Below are positions 28,911 through 42,428 of a stretch of 64,000 nt of DNA, piece by piece. Below the pieces are notes generated by a model, which ran no database searches, was not told the origin of the DNA, and saw only the letters and a program-made list of their open reading frames with translations. A program made the translations under genes and the position numbers. Where the stretch lies: the NCBI RefSeq assembly GCF_000620105.1, contig NZ_JHVK01000001.1, positions 1 through 64,000 on the forward strand, given 5' to 3'. Position 1 is the first letter of the stretch. Each line of letters starts with the position of its first letter. This stretch comes from Microvirgula aerodenitrificans DSM 15089. Its GTDB lineage: Bacteria > Pseudomonadota > Gammaproteobacteria > Burkholderiales > Aquaspirillaceae.

Positions 28911-29846
28911 ATGAAGCTGCAGCAGTTGCGTTATCTGGTGGAGGTCGCCAAGCAGGGCCTGAATGTGTCCGAGGCGGCGGAGAAACTCCACACGTCGCAG
29001 CCCGGGATTTCCAAGCAGATTCGCCTGCTGGAAGACGAACTGGGCATTCAGGTGTTTATCCGCAACGGCAAGCGGGTGGTGGCGGTCAGCGAACCGGGCC
29101 AGCAGGTATTGGATATCGCCGGCCGCATCCTGCGCGAAGCGCAGAACCTGAAGCGGGTCGGCGACGAGTTCGCCCGCGAGGAAGAGGGCGAACTGACCAT
29201 CGCCACCACGCACACCCAGGCACGCTATGCGCTGCCGACCGCGGTGCAGGCGTTTCTGAAGCGCTATCCGAAGGTCTCGCTGCGCATCAAGCAGGGCAAT
29301 CCGATCCAGATCTGCGAAATGGTCGTGGCTGGCGAGGCCGATTTTGCCGTGGCGACCGAAAGCATCGACCAGTTCTCCGAACTGACCGCACTCGACTGCT
29401 ACCAGTGGAACCGCAGTGTGGTGGCGCCGCTCGGCCATCCGATCCTGTCGCTTGACCATCCGCTGACGCTGGCGGACATCGCCGCGTGGCCGATCGTGAC
29501 CTACGACTACGCGTTTGCCGGCCGCAACAATATCAACCGTGCCTTCGAACTGTCCGGCATCGAACCGAATATCGTGCTGACCGCCATCGACACCGACGTG
29601 ATCAAGACCTATGTCGGGCTGGGACTCGGGGTCGGCATCATCGCCACCATGGCATTCGAGCCGGAGCGCGACACCCAGCTCGGCTTCGTGCATGCCGAGC
29701 ACCTGTTCCTGCCGTCGACCACCCGGATCGGCATCCGCCGCGATGCGTACCTGCGCGGCTTCGCCTACCACTTCATCGAACTGTTCGCCCCGCACCTGAC
29801 CCGTCAGGTAGTTGACCGCAGCATGCGCGGCGGCGACGACGAATAG
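28911..29846 (+). CDS. cysB: CysB-type LysR regulator of sulfur assimilation
   Basis: 311 residues. The N-terminal HTH (MKLQQLRYLVEVAKQGLNVSEAAEKLHTSQPGISKQ region) is nearly the canonical CysB sequence, followed by the effector domain with the TTHTQARYALP inducer-binding run. CysB activates cys genes in response to N-acetylserine or O-acetylserine. Being divergent from cysH-cysI-DUF934 fits direct control. A GGAG-type site precedes the ATG. Confidence 0.95.
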   Translation: MKLQQLRYLVEVAKQGLNVSEAAEKLHTSQPGISKQIRLLEDELGIQVFIRNGKRVVAVSEPGQQVLDIAGRILREAQNLKRVGDEFAREEEGELTIATTHTQARYALPTAVQAFLKRYPKVSLRIKQGNPIQICEMVVAGEADFAVATESIDQFSELTALDCYQWNRSVVAPLGHPILSLDHPLTLADIAAWPIVTYDYAFAGRNNINRAFELSGIEPNIVLTAIDTDVIKTYVGLGLGVGIIATMAFEPERDTQLGFVHAEHLFLPSTTRIGIRRDAYLRGFAYHFIELFAPHLTRQVVDRSMRGGDDE

Positions 29847-29871
29847 TCCGGACCGGAAGGCCAAAGCGGCA

Positions 29872-29907
29872 AAAACAGAAGGGAGCCCCAGGGCTCCCTT
29901 CTGTTTG
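29872..29907. terminator. Bidirectional terminator between cysB and parE
   Basis: A long perfect inverted repeat (AACAGAAGGGAGCC / GGCTCCCTTCTGTT) with flanking A and T runs sits between convergent cysB and parE and can stop both. Confidence 0.9.
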
Positions 29908-29947
29908 TCTGCAAACCGGCGCCATGCCGCCCGCAGTGACCGGCAGT

Positions 29948-31917
<1,970 letters not shown>

Positions 31918-31918
<1 letters not shown>

Positions 31919-32538
31919 CAGGAAAATCTACGGAGTTTCGCGATCTGGTGATTGTGGAGTGGTGACAGCAACAGCAGTGACAGCGTCGCGCCGATCAGCG
32001 CGCACAGCATGTCCCACTGTGTATCCCACGGATCGCCCTGGGTGGCGAGGAATTCGTCGGCGCCCTGGCCGATGGCCATCGCCGCCGCGAATTCTAACAG
32101 TTCGTAGGCGGCACTGATGGCCAGGCAGATCGACAGGGTGATGAAGGTCAGCCATTTGCCGGCGTGCAGCGGCGAGCGGCGGAGCAGGATCTCGCGGACC
32201 ACCAGTGCCGGCACGAAGCCCTGCGCCAGGTGGCCGAGGCGGTCGAACGGATTGCGTTCGGTACCGAGCTGCTCGCGCAGCCAGTTGCCGAACGGCGTCT
32301 CGGCATAGGTGTAGTGGCCGCCATACAACAGCAGGATCATGTGCAGCGCCACGGCGGCGCACAGCAGCGGCGTCAGCGGGAAGCGGCGCCAGCTCAGGGC
32401 GATCAGCGGCGCGGCCAGCAGTACCGGCGCGACTTCCAGCCACCAGGTCGGGCGGTCGAACGGCAGGATGGCCGACCAGGTCGCCACAACGGCGACCAGC
32501 GCGGCCAGCCCGTACGGGGGGCGGGGTGTATTCAGCAT
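31918..32538 (-). CDS. DUF2238 (YjdF-type) integral membrane protein
   Basis: 206 residues with about six hydrophobic helices. The conserved run GTERNPFDRLGHLAQGF and the acidic WDTQWDMLCALIGA match DUF2238. Function unknown. The stop overlaps the parE start by 1 bp, so it is probably co-transcribed with parE. Confidence 0.85.
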
Positions 32539-32554
32539 GGATGTCCGGAAAGGG

Positions 32555-33109
32555 TCAGGCTTTGCGCCACTTGATGCCGCAGCCGATGCTGGGCTTCTGT
32601 TCGGTCAGCGGCGGCTGGCCGGCCAGCATGGCGGTGACGGCGCGCCTGAGGTCGGCGGCGTCCGCAATGCCATTGCCGGGCCGGCTGGCATCGAGCTGGC
32701 CGCGCCAGACCAGGTGGCCGCCGGCATCGAACAGGTACGGGTCCGGGGTGCAGGCGGCATGGAAGGCGTGGGCAACCGACTGGTCTTCGTCATACAGGTA
32801 CGGAAAGGTGTAGCCGAGCAGGTGCGCGGTCTCCGCCATGCGCGCCGGCGCGTCGTCCGGATAGGCGACCACGTCGTTGCTGGAGATGGCGACCATGCCG
32901 ATACCCTGTGCCGCCAGTACCGCGCCCAGCGGGGCGAGCACCGGGTCGATGTGCTTCACATAAGGGCAATGGTTGCAGATGAAAATGACCAGCAGGCCGG
33001 CCGGACCGGCAAGCTGCTCGCTGCGGTAGCGGCGGCCGGTGCCGTCCGGCAGCTCGAACGCCGGCAGCGGGTAGCCGAGCGGCAGCATGGAAGAAGGGGT
33101 CAGGGCCAT
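32555..33109 (-). CDS. Thioredoxin-like (redoxin/AhpC-TSA) protein
   Basis: 184 residues. A redoxin fold with the motif FICNHCPYVKHID in place of the CxxC of thioredoxin (CNHC keeps both Cys) and a late Cys in SIGCGIKWRKA are seen. AAAAGGAG precedes the ATG. This subfamily is widespread and uncharacterised; a peroxiredoxin or thiol-disulfide role is possible. It is 16 bp upstream of the DUF2238-parE pair. Confidence 0.82.
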   Translation of the reverse strand: MALTPSSMLPLGYPLPAFELPDGTGRRYRSEQLAGPAGLLVIFICNHCPYVKHIDPVLAPLGAVLAAQGIGMVAISSNDVVAYPDDAPARMAETAHLLGYTFPYLYDEDQSVAHAFHAACTPDPYLFDAGGHLVWRGQLDASRPGNGIADAADLRRAVTAMLAGQPPLTEQKPSIGCGIKWRKA

Positions 33110-33190
33110 GCACAGCTCCTTTTCGCAATCGGCGCGGCACCGCCACGCCGGGCGGGTCGATAAACCTCCCGGAAGCCGGGGGGCAGGGCG

Positions 33191-33682
33191 CTACGACTGG
33201 CGGGCGTCCAGCCCGCGCAACAGACGGGCGAGCTCGGTCAGCGCCGATTCGTACACGCCGCGTTTGAAGTCGATCACGCTGTCGATGGGCGACCAGTAGT
33301 CGCTCCAGCGCCAGCCATCGAACTCAGGATGGCTCGATGCCCGCAAACAGACGTCGGAGTCACGTCCGGTCAGGCGCAGCAGGAACCAGATCTGTTTCTG
33401 TCCCTTGTAACTGCCTCGCCATTCCCGACGGACCCAGTTGGGCGGTACCTCATAACGCATCCAGTCGCGGGTGCGACCGAGGATCTTCACGTGATGAGGG
33501 GACAAGCCCACTTCTTCCATCAGTTCGCGGTACATGGCCGCTTCCGGGCTTTCGCCCGGTTTGATACCCCCTTGTGGAAACTGCCACGAGTGCTCGCGCA
33601 CCCGCTTGCCCCAGAACACCTGATTTTTCGCGTTACAGAGGATAATTCCCACGTTGGGGCGATAGCCGTCCCGGTCCAGCAT
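33191..33682 (-). CDS. rppH: RNA pyrophosphohydrolase RppH
   Basis: 163 residues. The N-terminus [17 protein letters not shown] is typical of RppH, and the Nudix box begins [17 protein letters not shown] with its Glu cluster at EEVG. It removes pyrophosphate from mRNA 5' ends, allowing RNase E decay. The ATG has a weak Shine-Dalgarno. In this class the gene usually stands near hisS/proS or alone; here it is alone. Confidence 0.94.
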   Translation of the reverse strand: MLDRDGYRPNVGIILCNAKNQVFWGKRVREHSWQFPQGGIKPGESPEAAMYRELMEEVGLSPHHVKILGRTRDWMRYEVPPNWVRREWRGSYKGQKQIWFLLRLTGRDSDVCLRASSHPEFDGWRWSDYWSPIDSVIDFKRGVYESALTELARLLRGLDARQS

Positions 33683-33789
33683 AGTGAGAAAACCAAAATC
33701 CGTTGAATTGAGTCGATTTTTTCACAGAGCCCCGCCCGGAGCAACGCGCCTGAACGATTAAACGGCGGAAAGACCGGCGGGGCGTTTTG

Positions 33790-35775
33790 TCAAGCCTGTA
33801 TTTGGCCGTGGCGGAAGCGTCCGACCAGCCCGATCAGGCGGTCGGCGGTCACGTCCAGCGCCCCGGCGACCTCGGCCGTTTCGTTGACCAGCTGGCCGGT
33901 CTGCGCAATCTGGCCGGCAATGGTGACGATGCCCTGGGCCACGGCGTCGCTGGACACTTCCTGCTCCTGCATCGACTTGCTGATCTCGCTGGTCTTGTCC
34001 AGCGTGCCCTCGGCGCTGGCGCGGATGCGGCCCAGCGTCTGCTGCACGGTGTCGAGCAGGGTCAGCCCGTCGTGCATGCGCTGGCTGGCCTCGTTCATCT
34101 GCCCGGCGACATCATCGGTGTCGGTGCGAATGGCGCCGATCAGGGTGGAAATTTCGACCGTGGCCAGGCTCGAGCGTTCCGCCAGCTTGCGCACTTCGTC
34201 GGCCACCACGGCAAAGCCGCGGCCCTGCTCGCCGGCCCGCGCGGCTTCGATGGCCGCGTTCAGCGCCAGCAGATTGGTCTGGTCGGCGATTTCACGGATG
34301 GTCACGATAATGCGGCTGATTTCCTGCGAGCGGGCATGCAGGCCCTCGATGCGCTGGGTGGCATCGTTGACCTGGCTGGCCAGCTGGCGAATTTCGGCGG
34401 TGGTGGCATTCATGTGCTCGACCCCCTCGTCGGCCAGGCGGCGCGAGGCATCGGCATTGTCGCGACTGGCATGCGCATGGCGCACGACCTCGGCAATGCC
34501 CTGGCTCATTTCCTCGCCGGCATCGGCAATGCGGTTCGACGATTCGGTCTGGGCGCTGCTGGCCTCGGAGGCCTGGGCGCTGATGGCGGTAAGCTGGCGC
34601 GCGGCGGTGGCCAGTGTGGCCGCGTTGTCACCGACTTCGCTCAGCGATTGCTCGAAGGTGGCGGCCAGACGGTCGAAGCTGCCGGCCATGGCGGCGATTT
34701 CGTTCTTGCCCTTCATGCCGGTGCGCAGCGACAGGTTCAGCGAACGGGCCATGTCGTCCATCAACTGGCGCAGCTGGTTGATCGGCTTGAGGATGCTGCG
34801 CAGCGTCATCAGCGACATGACGATGACGATGGCCAGCAGCAGCGCGGTAATGCCGCCCGTGATGGCCAGCGAGCGGCGAGCGTCGGCCAGGTGGCCGTCG
34901 GCCTTGGCCTGCATGGTCAGGCTCAGCGTGTCCTGCATGCCCTTGATCGCGTCGATATGCAGTGTCGAGGCCTTGAACCAGTCGGCAGGCTTGACGCCGA
35001 CGGCGGCGATTTCGCCCGGCACGATCAGTGAATCACGCATCTTCTGCCCGCCCTGGTATTCCGGCGTGCCCTGGATGATCTTGTACACCTCGCTCATTTC
35101 CGGCGCGGCAGCGCGCTCGAACTGCTTCTCACAGGCCGCCTGCTGGCCCATGCCGCCGATGATGCGGTCGCGGGCGGCAGTGTCGAGCTGGCCGGCAGAC
35201 AGCGCGCCATTCAGCGTGGCGCGTTCGCGGCCGGCGAATTCCTTCTGGCACATCAGGCCGAGCAGCGCGGTGGTGTCACGGGACAGCTCCGGGTCGCGGG
35301 TGGCATGTTCCAGTGTGCCGACAAAGGCGAACAGCTCGTCGATCAGGCCGGTATAGGCCGCCAGCGCCTGGGCCGGCTGCAGCTGGCGCGCGTCGAGTCT
35401 GGCGCGCAGCGCGGCCAGTTCGCCGAGCTTGGCTTTCAGCGGTGCGATATTCGATTGTATGGCAATCGGCAGCGGGCGATTCTGGATGAAATCGAGCAGG
35501 TTGGCGTTGGCGCGATCGCTGTCCTCACGGGTCGCGTCGACCGGCTTGCGGTCAGGGTCGCCGTTCAGGAAGCCGATCGAGCGGCCGCGTTCGGCCTGCA
35601 GGGCATGAACCAGGTCACCGGAGGCGGTCGAGAAAGCGATCAGCGCCGATGTCGACGCCATCTCCTCGATGGTGTTCCAGCTTCTGTTTGCGTCGTATCC
35701 GGCATAGCCGGTCAGTGCAAGCAGCGGCACGGCGATCAGCAGGGACAGACGAGTGCGAATGGACAAGTCGGGCAT
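33790..35775 (-). CDS. Chemoreceptor with NIT (nitrate/nitrite-sensing) domain
   Basis: 661 residues. TM1 (about 8-26), a large periplasmic NIT domain (about 40-290, with [14 protein letters not shown] and [10 protein letters not shown]), TM2 (about 305-327), HAMP, and the signalling domain with [24 protein letters not shown] domains sense nitrate or nitrite in some proteins; this one's ligand is not known. No methylation enzyme is adjacent. There is a 14-bp gap of no interest before the divergent region. Confidence 0.9.
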   Translation of the reverse strand: MPDLSIRTRLSLLIAVPLLALTGYAGYDANRSWNTIEEMASTSALIAFSTASGDLVHALQAERGRSIGFLNGDPDRKPVDATREDSDRANANLLDFIQNRPLPIAIQSNIAPLKAKLGELAALRARLDARQLQPAQALAAYTGLIDELFAFVGTLEHATRDPELSRDTTALLGLMCQKEFAGRERATLNGALSAGQLDTAARDRIIGGMGQQAACEKQFERAAAPEMSEVYKIIQGTPEYQGGQKMRDSLIVPGEIAAVGVKPADWFKASTLHIDAIKGMQDTLSLTMQAKADGHLADARRSLAITGGITALLLAIVIVMSLMTLRSILKPINQLRQLMDDMARSLNLSLRTGMKGKNEIAAMAGSFDRLAATFEQSLSEVGDNAATLATAARQLTAISAQASEASSAQTESSNRIADAGEEMSQGIAEVVRHAHASRDNADASRRLADEGVEHMNATTAEIRQLASQVNDATQRIEGLHARSQEISRIIVTIREIADQTNLLALNAAIEAARAGEQGRGFAVVADEVRKLAERSSLATVEISTLIGAIRTDTDDVAGQMNEASQRMHDGLTLLDTVQQTLGRIRASAEGTLDKTSEISKSMQEQEVSSDAVAQGIVTIAGQIAQTGQLVNETAEVAGALDVTADRLIGLVGRFRHGQIQA

Positions 35776-35957
35776 GGCGGATTCTCTGACGGAGCCGGAG
35801 ACGGCAGTCGGGCGGTGCCGGATCGGTCATGCTGCTTCGGACTGCCCTGCAACGCAGGAGCGGTCGGGAATGAGACAAGTCAGGACCGTGCCGGCGCAAG
35901 ATAGGTCATCGTGCTTTAACTATGACGAATGGAATATGATTCTCGTCAACAAAAGGT

Positions 35958-35997
35958 GAAAAAAACCCGCTCATCCTAGCAGATGGAGCGGGATTTG
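35958..35997 (-). terminator. Rho-independent terminator after the DUF3426 gene
   Basis: CCCGCTCATC (35966-35975) pairs with GATGGAGCGGG (35982-35992, one bulge). On the minus strand a run of seven T follows, 14 bp after the DUF3426 stop. Confidence 0.8.
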
Positions 35998-36010
35998 CCT
36001 TGGCCAGATG

Positions 36011-37258
36011 TTACGGATAGACCCAGGCGATGCTGTAGCCCTGCGCACGCAGGGTGCCGAGGTTCAATTGCATGTTGACCTTGACCTCCTTGTTGGCGGC
36101 AAAGGCCGGCTGTTTCTGCTCGCCGGCAGGCAGCCATTCCTTCGGCGGGAAGACCTTTTTCAGCAGCACGTGCTCGGAGGCGTCCTTGAACGTGACCTGC
36201 ATGTACGGCCAGTCCATGTCGTAGTCGGCGTGGTTCATGACCGTGGCGGACAGCTGCACCAGTGCGCTCTGTTCCGGGATAAAGCTCATTTCCGACCACT
36301 CGGTGCGCAGCAGCTCGCTCTGGCGCGGCAAGGGCACCGTGCAGTCGAACGCCTTACAGGCGGCTTCCAGCGGCGCGCGGGCGCCCGGCACCTGGCTGGC
36401 GATCTCGGTACGGAACAGGTACACCAGCTGGGCGGCCAGGGCGATGGCGGCCAGCAGGGCGCCGATCAGCCACAGCCAGGCGAAGCTGCGCTTCGGCCCG
36501 GCGGTCTTCTTCCTGGCTTTTTCGGAGCGGGCGGGACGCACCGGCCGGTCTTCCGGCAGCGGGACCGGCGTGTGCTCGTCATCGACGCGCAGCGGAGTCT
36601 TGTGGTCGCCGATCCTGACGTCGAAGTCCGGCTCGGTGGTGGCGCTGACGACGGCGCCGACGACCGGTTCGACCCGGGGTGGCGTCTTCAGGCTGTCGAG
36701 CAGGCTGGCGAAGTCGGGCTCTTCATTCCTGACCGGCGTCTCGGGTTCCGGGGGCTGCGCTTCCGGCTGCCGGTCTTCCTGCAGCGGCGGCAGCGGTGGC
36801 ACTTCCGGCTCCTCTGCCGGCGGGGGCGGTGTCTCGACTTCGCCATAACTCGACAGGGTGGCGAGGTCGGGCAGGTCGAGGTCGAAATCGTGCGAGCTGC
36901 CGGCCGGTGCCAGTTCGATTTCGTCGCTGGAGGCTTTCAGCGGCTCGGCTGCCCATTCGCCCGACTTGGCCTGGCGCATGCGATGCGCGAGCCGTTGCGC
37001 CTCATTGGCCGGGGCGTTTTCATCCCACGGCGCGGTTGATCCGGTGCCGGGGGTCGCAAAGTCTTCGGCGCGTGCGCCGGCCGGGGCGGTCGTGTCGGGC
37101 TCGACCGGCGTTTCCGCTGCCGGCTCTTCTTCCAGATGCGCTCTGGCGTTGAACACCGTGCGGCAGCGTCCGCAGCGCACCAGCCCGTCTGCAGCGTCCA
37201 GCTGTTCGGGTTGCAGGCGGAAGCGGGTGTCGCAATGAGGGCATTGGGTTGTATACAT
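36011..37258 (-). CDS. Zinc-ribbon DUF3426 membrane protein
   Basis: 415 residues. The N-terminal MJ0042-type zinc ribbon CPHCDTRFRLQ ... CGRCRTVFNA (residues 6-41) is followed by a long Pro/Glu-rich acidic linker, one membrane helix (about 240-262, LWLIGALLAAIALAAQLVYLF) and a DUF3426 domain to the end. Function is unknown. Its place after prmA in the aroQ-accB-accC-prmA run is typical of betaproteobacteria. Confidence 0.88.
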   Translation of the reverse strand: MYTTQCPHCDTRFRLQPEQLDAADGLVRCGRCRTVFNARAHLEEEPAAETPVEPDTTAPAGARAEDFATPGTGSTAPWDENAPANEAQRLAHRMRQAKSGEWAAEPLKASSDEIELAPAGSSHDFDLDLPDLATLSSYGEVETPPPPAEEPEVPPLPPLQEDRQPEAQPPEPETPVRNEEPDFASLLDSLKTPPRVEPVVGAVVSATTEPDFDVRIGDHKTPLRVDDEHTPVPLPEDRPVRPARSEKARKKTAGPKRSFAWLWLIGALLAAIALAAQLVYLFRTEIASQVPGARAPLEAACKAFDCTVPLPRQSELLRTEWSEMSFIPEQSALVQLSATVMNHADYDMDWPYMQVTFKDASEHVLLKKVFPPKEWLPAGEQKQPAFAANKEVKVNMQLNLGTLRAQGYSIAWVYP

Positions 37259-37320
37259 GGGGTCAGCTATGGGTTTTCTCGGTTCTTGCTTATGAGGTTA
37301 CACAGGCGGGTACGATAAAT

Positions 37321-37351
37321 GCAAATGCGCCGCTCGGCTGCGGCGCATTGC
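37321..37351. terminator. Terminator-like hairpin after prmA
   Basis: TGCGCCGC/GCGGCGCA extended by GCAA/TTGC with one bulged A, six-base loop, 17 bp past the prmA stop. No clear T run follows, so it may be an RNA-stability element. Confidence 0.4.
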
Positions 37352-37367
37352 AATTATGTCAGCGTAA

Positions 37368-38264
37368 TCAAACACTCCGTCTGGTACCCGTCAGTCGGGT
37401 CCAGCCCTCGTCGAATACCGGCGCATCCATGTCGAACCACTGACTGTACAGGCGGGACAGTTCCTCTGCCTGCTCGTCGAGGATGCCGGACAGCACGATG
37501 CGGCCGCCGGGGCGCACGTGGGAGGCGAGCAGGTCGCCGAGCACACGCAGCGGATTGGCGAGGATATTGGCCAGCAGCACGTCGTACTGCGACGCCTCCA
37601 CCAGCGTATCGGGCAGACCGAAGGTGGCGGTGACGCTGTTCTGAGCCGCATTGTCATTGCTGGCGGTGACCGCCTGCTTGTCGATGTCGATGCCTACCGC
37701 ATCGGCGGCGCCCAGCTTCAGCGCGGCAATGGCAAGGATGCCGCTGCCGCAGCCGTAGTCGAGGATATGCTCGCCGCCGGTGATGCTGGCATCCAGCCAC
37801 TGCAGGCACAGCCGCGTGGTCGGATGGCTGCCGGTGCCGAAGGCCAGGCCCGGGTCCAGGGCCAGGTTGATGGCATCGGGCGCCGGCGACTCATGCCAGG
37901 TCGGCGTGATCCACAGCCGGTCGGAAATGCGGATCGGGTCGAATTGCGCCTGGGTCACCCGCACCCAGTCCTGCGCCTCGACCGTCTCTTCCTTCCAGGC
38001 CGGCAGGGCCATGCCGGCCTCGGCGGCCGCGGCGGCGATCATCACCGCCACGTCGGCGTCGGCGTCGAACAGGGCGATGATGCGGCTCTTGTCCCACAAC
38101 TGGTCGACCGGCTCGCCCGGTTCACCGAAGATCGGTTGCTCGAATTCGGTACCCGCCGCCGCATCCTCGATGGCGGTGGACAGGGCGCCGAGTTCCATCA
38201 GTGCGTCGGCGAAGCGTTCAGCGATACGGCTGTCAGCATCGATAGAGACTTGAAGCCAAGCCAT
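37368..38264 (-). CDS. prmA: Ribosomal protein L11 methyltransferase
   Basis: 298 residues from ATG 38264 (MAWLQVSIDAD). It has the N-terminal substrate-recognition domain and a SAM domain with ILDYGCGSGILAIAALKLGA and the catalytic-site NILANPL. It trimethylates L11. Its start is 1 bp after the accC stop, so it is coupled to accC in the same operon; an in-frame upstream ATG at 38291 lies inside accC. Confidence 0.95.
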   Translation of the reverse strand: MAWLQVSIDADSRIAERFADALMELGALSTAIEDAAAGTEFEQPIFGEPGEPVDQLWDKSRIIALFDADADVAVMIAAAAAEAGMALPAWKEETVEAQDWVRVTQAQFDPIRISDRLWITPTWHESPAPDAINLALDPGLAFGTGSHPTTRLCLQWLDASITGGEHILDYGCGSGILAIAALKLGAADAVGIDIDKQAVTASNDNAAQNSVTATFGLPDTLVEASQYDVLLANILANPLRVLGDLLASHVRPGGRIVLSGILDEQAEELSRLYSQWFDMDAPVFDEGWTRLTGTRRSV

Positions 38265-38265
38265 G

Positions 38266-39621
<1,356 letters not shown>

Positions 39622-39761
39622 GGCGGGTCTCCGCGACTCGTCCGTCATGGCGCGACACCGCTGACCGGTGTCGGTCCGACTGTCCGGTCCGGGCAGGATG
39701 CCGGAGCGGGACCGCCGGGACGGCGACGAGTGGGGTTGCAGGCTGCATCCGTGAAACGTGA

Positions 39762-39818
39762 AACGTGAACCGTCAGAAGAATCACCGCCAGCGGCATCGC
39801 CTTCTCAGGGTTCACGTT
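39762..39818. repeat. Inverted repeat between accB and accC
   Basis: The 10-bp arms AACGTGAACC (39762-39771) and GGTTCACGTT (39809-39818) enclose about 37 bp that can pair further through AGAAG/CTTCT. The left arm is part of three near-perfect CGTGAAA/C units (39757-39771). As RNA on the minus strand it forms a long hairpin between accB and accC. Confidence 0.7.
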
Positions 39819-39831
39819 GCACACGCGGGAA

Positions 39832-40287
39832 TTACTCGATGACGAACAGCGGCTCGCCGTATTCGACCGGCTGGCCGTTTTCGGCCAGGATCGACTTGAT
39901 CACGCCGGAACGGTCCGCTTCGATTTCATTCATCAGCTTCATCGCTTCGATGATGCACAGCGTATCGCCGACATTGACCGTCTGGCCGACTTCGAGGAAC
40001 GGCTTCGAACCCGGGCTGGACGAGCGGTAGAAAGTCCCGACCATCGGCGACTTGATCAGCTTGGTGTCGTCGACGACCGGCTTGGCCTCGACCACCGGGG
40101 CTGCTGCCACGGGGGCGGCGGCCGGTGCCGGGGCCTGCATCGCCATCGGCGGTGCGGCGTAGCTGACAGTGTTGCCTGCCTGCACGCGGGTGATGCGGAC
40201 TTTTTCTTCTCCCTCGGTAACTTCGAGTTCGGCGATGCCGGATTCCTCGACGAGGTCGATCAGTTTTTTCAGCTTGCGAAGGTCCAT
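39832..40287 (-). CDS. accB: Biotin carboxyl carrier protein
   Basis: 151 residues. A helical N-terminus ([17 protein letters not shown]), an Ala/Pro/Val-rich flexible linker (about 50-78), and a C-terminal biotinyl domain with the target Lys in EAMKLMNE, 35 residues from the end. It carries carboxybiotin between AccC and the AccAD transferase. Downstream of aroQ by 47 bp. Confidence 0.96.
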   Translation of the reverse strand: MDLRKLKKLIDLVEESGIAELEVTEGEEKVRITRVQAGNTVSYAAPPMAMQAPAPAAAPVAAAPVVEAKPVVDDTKLIKSPMVGTFYRSSSPGSKPFLEVGQTVNVGDTLCIIEAMKLMNEIEADRSGVIKSILAENGQPVEYGEPLFVIE

Positions 40288-40334
40288 GGCGGATTCCCGT
40301 AAGATTTGCTTGGGCGGCGCACCGGGCGGATGGC

Positions 40335-40802
40335 TCAGTGGGCCGCCAACGAGTCCAGGGCGATATCGAGTGCGAATTCGTAGCCGCGCGCACCCAGCCC
40401 GCAGATCACGCCGACCGCGAGGTCGGAGAAATACGAGTGGTGTCGGAACGGTTCGCGCTTGTGCACATTGGAGAGGTGCACCTCGACGAAGGGGAGATCG
40501 ACAGCGGCAAGCGCATCGCGCAGGGCGACGCTGGTGTGGGTGAATGCCGCCGGATTGATGACGATGAACCCCGTGCCGTCCTCGCGGGCGGCATGGATGC
40601 GCTCGATCAGCAGGTGCTCGGCATTGGACTGGAAGGTATCGCAGGCCACGCCGCGGGCACGGGCCCGCTCGATCAGACGCGCATTGATCCCGGCGAGCGT
40701 ATCTGCGCCATAATGCTGGGGTTCACGGGTGCCGAGCAGGTTCAGGTTCGGTCCGTGCAGCACAAGTACGCGGCTGGGGTTTCGGGGGTTTGTCGTCGAC
40801 AT
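40335..40802 (-). CDS. aroQ: Type II 3-dehydroquinate dehydratase
   Basis: 155 residues from the ATG at 40802; a reading to 40880 adds 26 residues not typical of the family. Signatures [16 protein letters not shown], the [16 protein letters not shown] loop and [20 protein letters not shown] region with catalytic Tyr, Asn and His are present. Third step of the shikimate pathway. First gene of the aroQ-accB-accC-prmA operon. Confidence 0.94.
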   Translation of the reverse strand: MSTTNPRNPSRVLVLHGPNLNLLGTREPQHYGADTLAGINARLIERARARGVACDTFQSNAEHLLIERIHAAREDGTGFIVINPAAFTHTSVALRDALAAVDLPFVEVHLSNVHKREPFRHHSYFSDLAVGVICGLGARGYEFALDIALDSLAAH

Positions 40803-40991
40803 GGCGGCGATTTTGCGGCAAACGTTCGCGAACTGGCAAGCAACTTCCGTTACAAGTGACTCGAAAATGGTCACCGCCATGCTGCTGCCGGCCTGATTTT
40901 TCAGAGTATTTGCTCGATTTTCCCGCTCGTCGTCTCCGCACTCGCAACAGGGTCATGGCGGCATTTTGCAGGTAGGGACCGGGCAAAACGT

Positions 40992-40997
40992 TATAAT
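40992..40997 (+). promoter_or_regulatory. -10 element of the queA operon
   Basis: A perfect TATAAT lies 32 bp upstream of the queA ATG. No good -35 hexamer is seen at normal spacing. Confidence 0.55.
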
Positions 40998-41029
40998 CCG
41001 GCGATTGCCTTCCGGCCGTGCCGTTCCCC

Positions 41030-42058
41030 ATGCTGCTTTCCGAATTCGATTACGACCTTCCCGAGCGCCTGATCGCGCAGTTTCCTCCCGAACAGCGCGG
41101 CAACAGCCGGTTGCTGCACGTTGAGGGCGACCGCCTGAGCGACCTGCGTTTTCCCGACCTCATCGGGCTGCTCGCCCCCGGCGACCTGCTGGTGATGAAC
41201 GATACCCGCGTCATCAAGGCACGGCTGTACGGCCGCAAGGCCAGCGGCGGTGCGATCGAGGCGCTGGTCGAGCGCGTGCTCGACGATCACCATGCGCTGG
41301 CTCATGTCCGCGCCTCCAAATCGCCGAAGCCGGGCACCCGGCTGCTGTTTGCCGACCGCTGGGAGGCGGAGATGGTCGAACGCCAGGGCGAACTGTTCCT
41401 GCTGCGCTTCCTCGGCGACCGCGACGTATACGCGATCCTCGACGACGCCGGCAAGCTGCCGCTGCCTCCATATATCGAGCGGGCCGCCGGCGGTGACGAC
41501 GAGTCGCGCTATCAGACCGTGTATGCCCGCGAACGCGGCGCCGTGGCGGCGCCGACGGCCGGCCTGCACTTCACCGACGAGATCCTCGCCGCCATCCGCG
41601 CGCGCGGCATCGGCACGGCGACGGTCACGCTGCATGTCGGCGCCGGCACTTTCCAGCCGGTGCGGGTCGACAATATCGACGAACACAAGATGCACAGCGA
41701 ACGCTTCGAGATTCCGGTCGGGACCGTGGACGCGATCGCCGCCTGCCATGCGGCCGGTGGCCGCGTGGTTGCCGTCGGCACCACCTCGATGCGCGCGCTG
41801 GAAGCGGCGGCCCAGGACGGCGCGCTGCGCGCCGGCCGCGGTGAGACCGACATTTTCATCACGCCGGGCTACCGCTTCCGGGTGGTCGACCGCCTGCTGA
41901 CCAATTTCCACCTGCCGAAGTCCACGCTGCTGATGCTGGTCAGTGCCTTTGCCGGCATCGACACCCTGCGCGGCGCATACCGGCATGCGGTGGAACAGGA
42001 ATACCGCTTCTTCAGCTATGGCGACGCCATGCTGCTGGAAAAGGAGACCCGCGCATGA
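41030..42058 (+). CDS. queA: tRNA ribosyltransferase-isomerase QueA
   Basis: 342 residues from ATG 41030 ([19 protein letters not shown]). The motifs [10 protein letters not shown]-like, FNDTRV-type ([12 protein letters not shown]), [10 protein letters not shown] and [14 protein letters not shown] are all family hallmarks. It transfers the ribose of SAM to preQ1 in tRNA, giving epoxyqueuosine. A GTG at 41018 is possible but less typical. Its stop overlaps the DUF971 start (ATGA). Confidence 0.95.
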   Translation: MLLSEFDYDLPERLIAQFPPEQRGNSRLLHVEGDRLSDLRFPDLIGLLAPGDLLVMNDTRVIKARLYGRKASGGAIEALVERVLDDHHALAHVRASKSPKPGTRLLFADRWEAEMVERQGELFLLRFLGDRDVYAILDDAGKLPLPPYIERAAGGDDESRYQTVYARERGAVAAPTAGLHFTDEILAAIRARGIGTATVTLHVGAGTFQPVRVDNIDEHKMHSERFEIPVGTVDAIAACHAAGGRVVAVGTTSMRALEAAAQDGALRAGRGETDIFITPGYRFRVVDRLLTNFHLPKSTLLMLVSAFAGIDTLRGAYRHAVEQEYRFFSYGDAMLLEKETRA

Positions 42059-42426
42059 CCGGCCTGACCCCTGCTTCTCCCCGCCCGACCGACATCGTGC
42101 TGCACACGCGCAGCGCACAACTGGAAATCGCCTTCGACGATGGCGCGCGTTTTCAGCTGCCGTGCGAATACCTGCGGGTGTTCTCGCCGTCGGCGGAAGT
42201 CCGCGGCCATGGCCCCGGCCAGGAAACGCTGCAGGTCGGCAAGCGTCACGTGGCCATAACCGATCTCGAACCGGTTGGTCACTACGCCTTGAAGCTGGTG
42301 TTTGACGACGGTCATTCCACCGGGCTGTACAGCTGGGATTATCTTTACGAGCTCGGCCTCAAGCAGGCCGAATACTGGCAACACTATCTCGACCGCCTCG
42401 CCGCCGCCGGCGCCAGCAGGGAGTAA
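42055..42426 (+). CDS. DUF971 protein (butyrobetaine-hydroxylase N-domain-like)
   Basis: 123 residues. The core [20 protein letters not shown] and [26 protein letters not shown] match DUF971, a small zinc-related domain also found at the N-terminus of gamma-butyrobetaine hydroxylases. Stand-alone copies are often near ubiE or iron-sulfur genes; function is unsettled. Overlaps queA by 4 bp and lies 2 bp before ubiE. Confidence 0.88.
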   Translation: MTGLTPASPRPTDIVLHTRSAQLEIAFDDGARFQLPCEYLRVFSPSAEVRGHGPGQETLQVGKRHVAITDLEPVGHYALKLVFDDGHSTGLYSWDYLYELGLKQAEYWQHYLDRLAAAGASRE

Positions 42427-42428
42427 GC

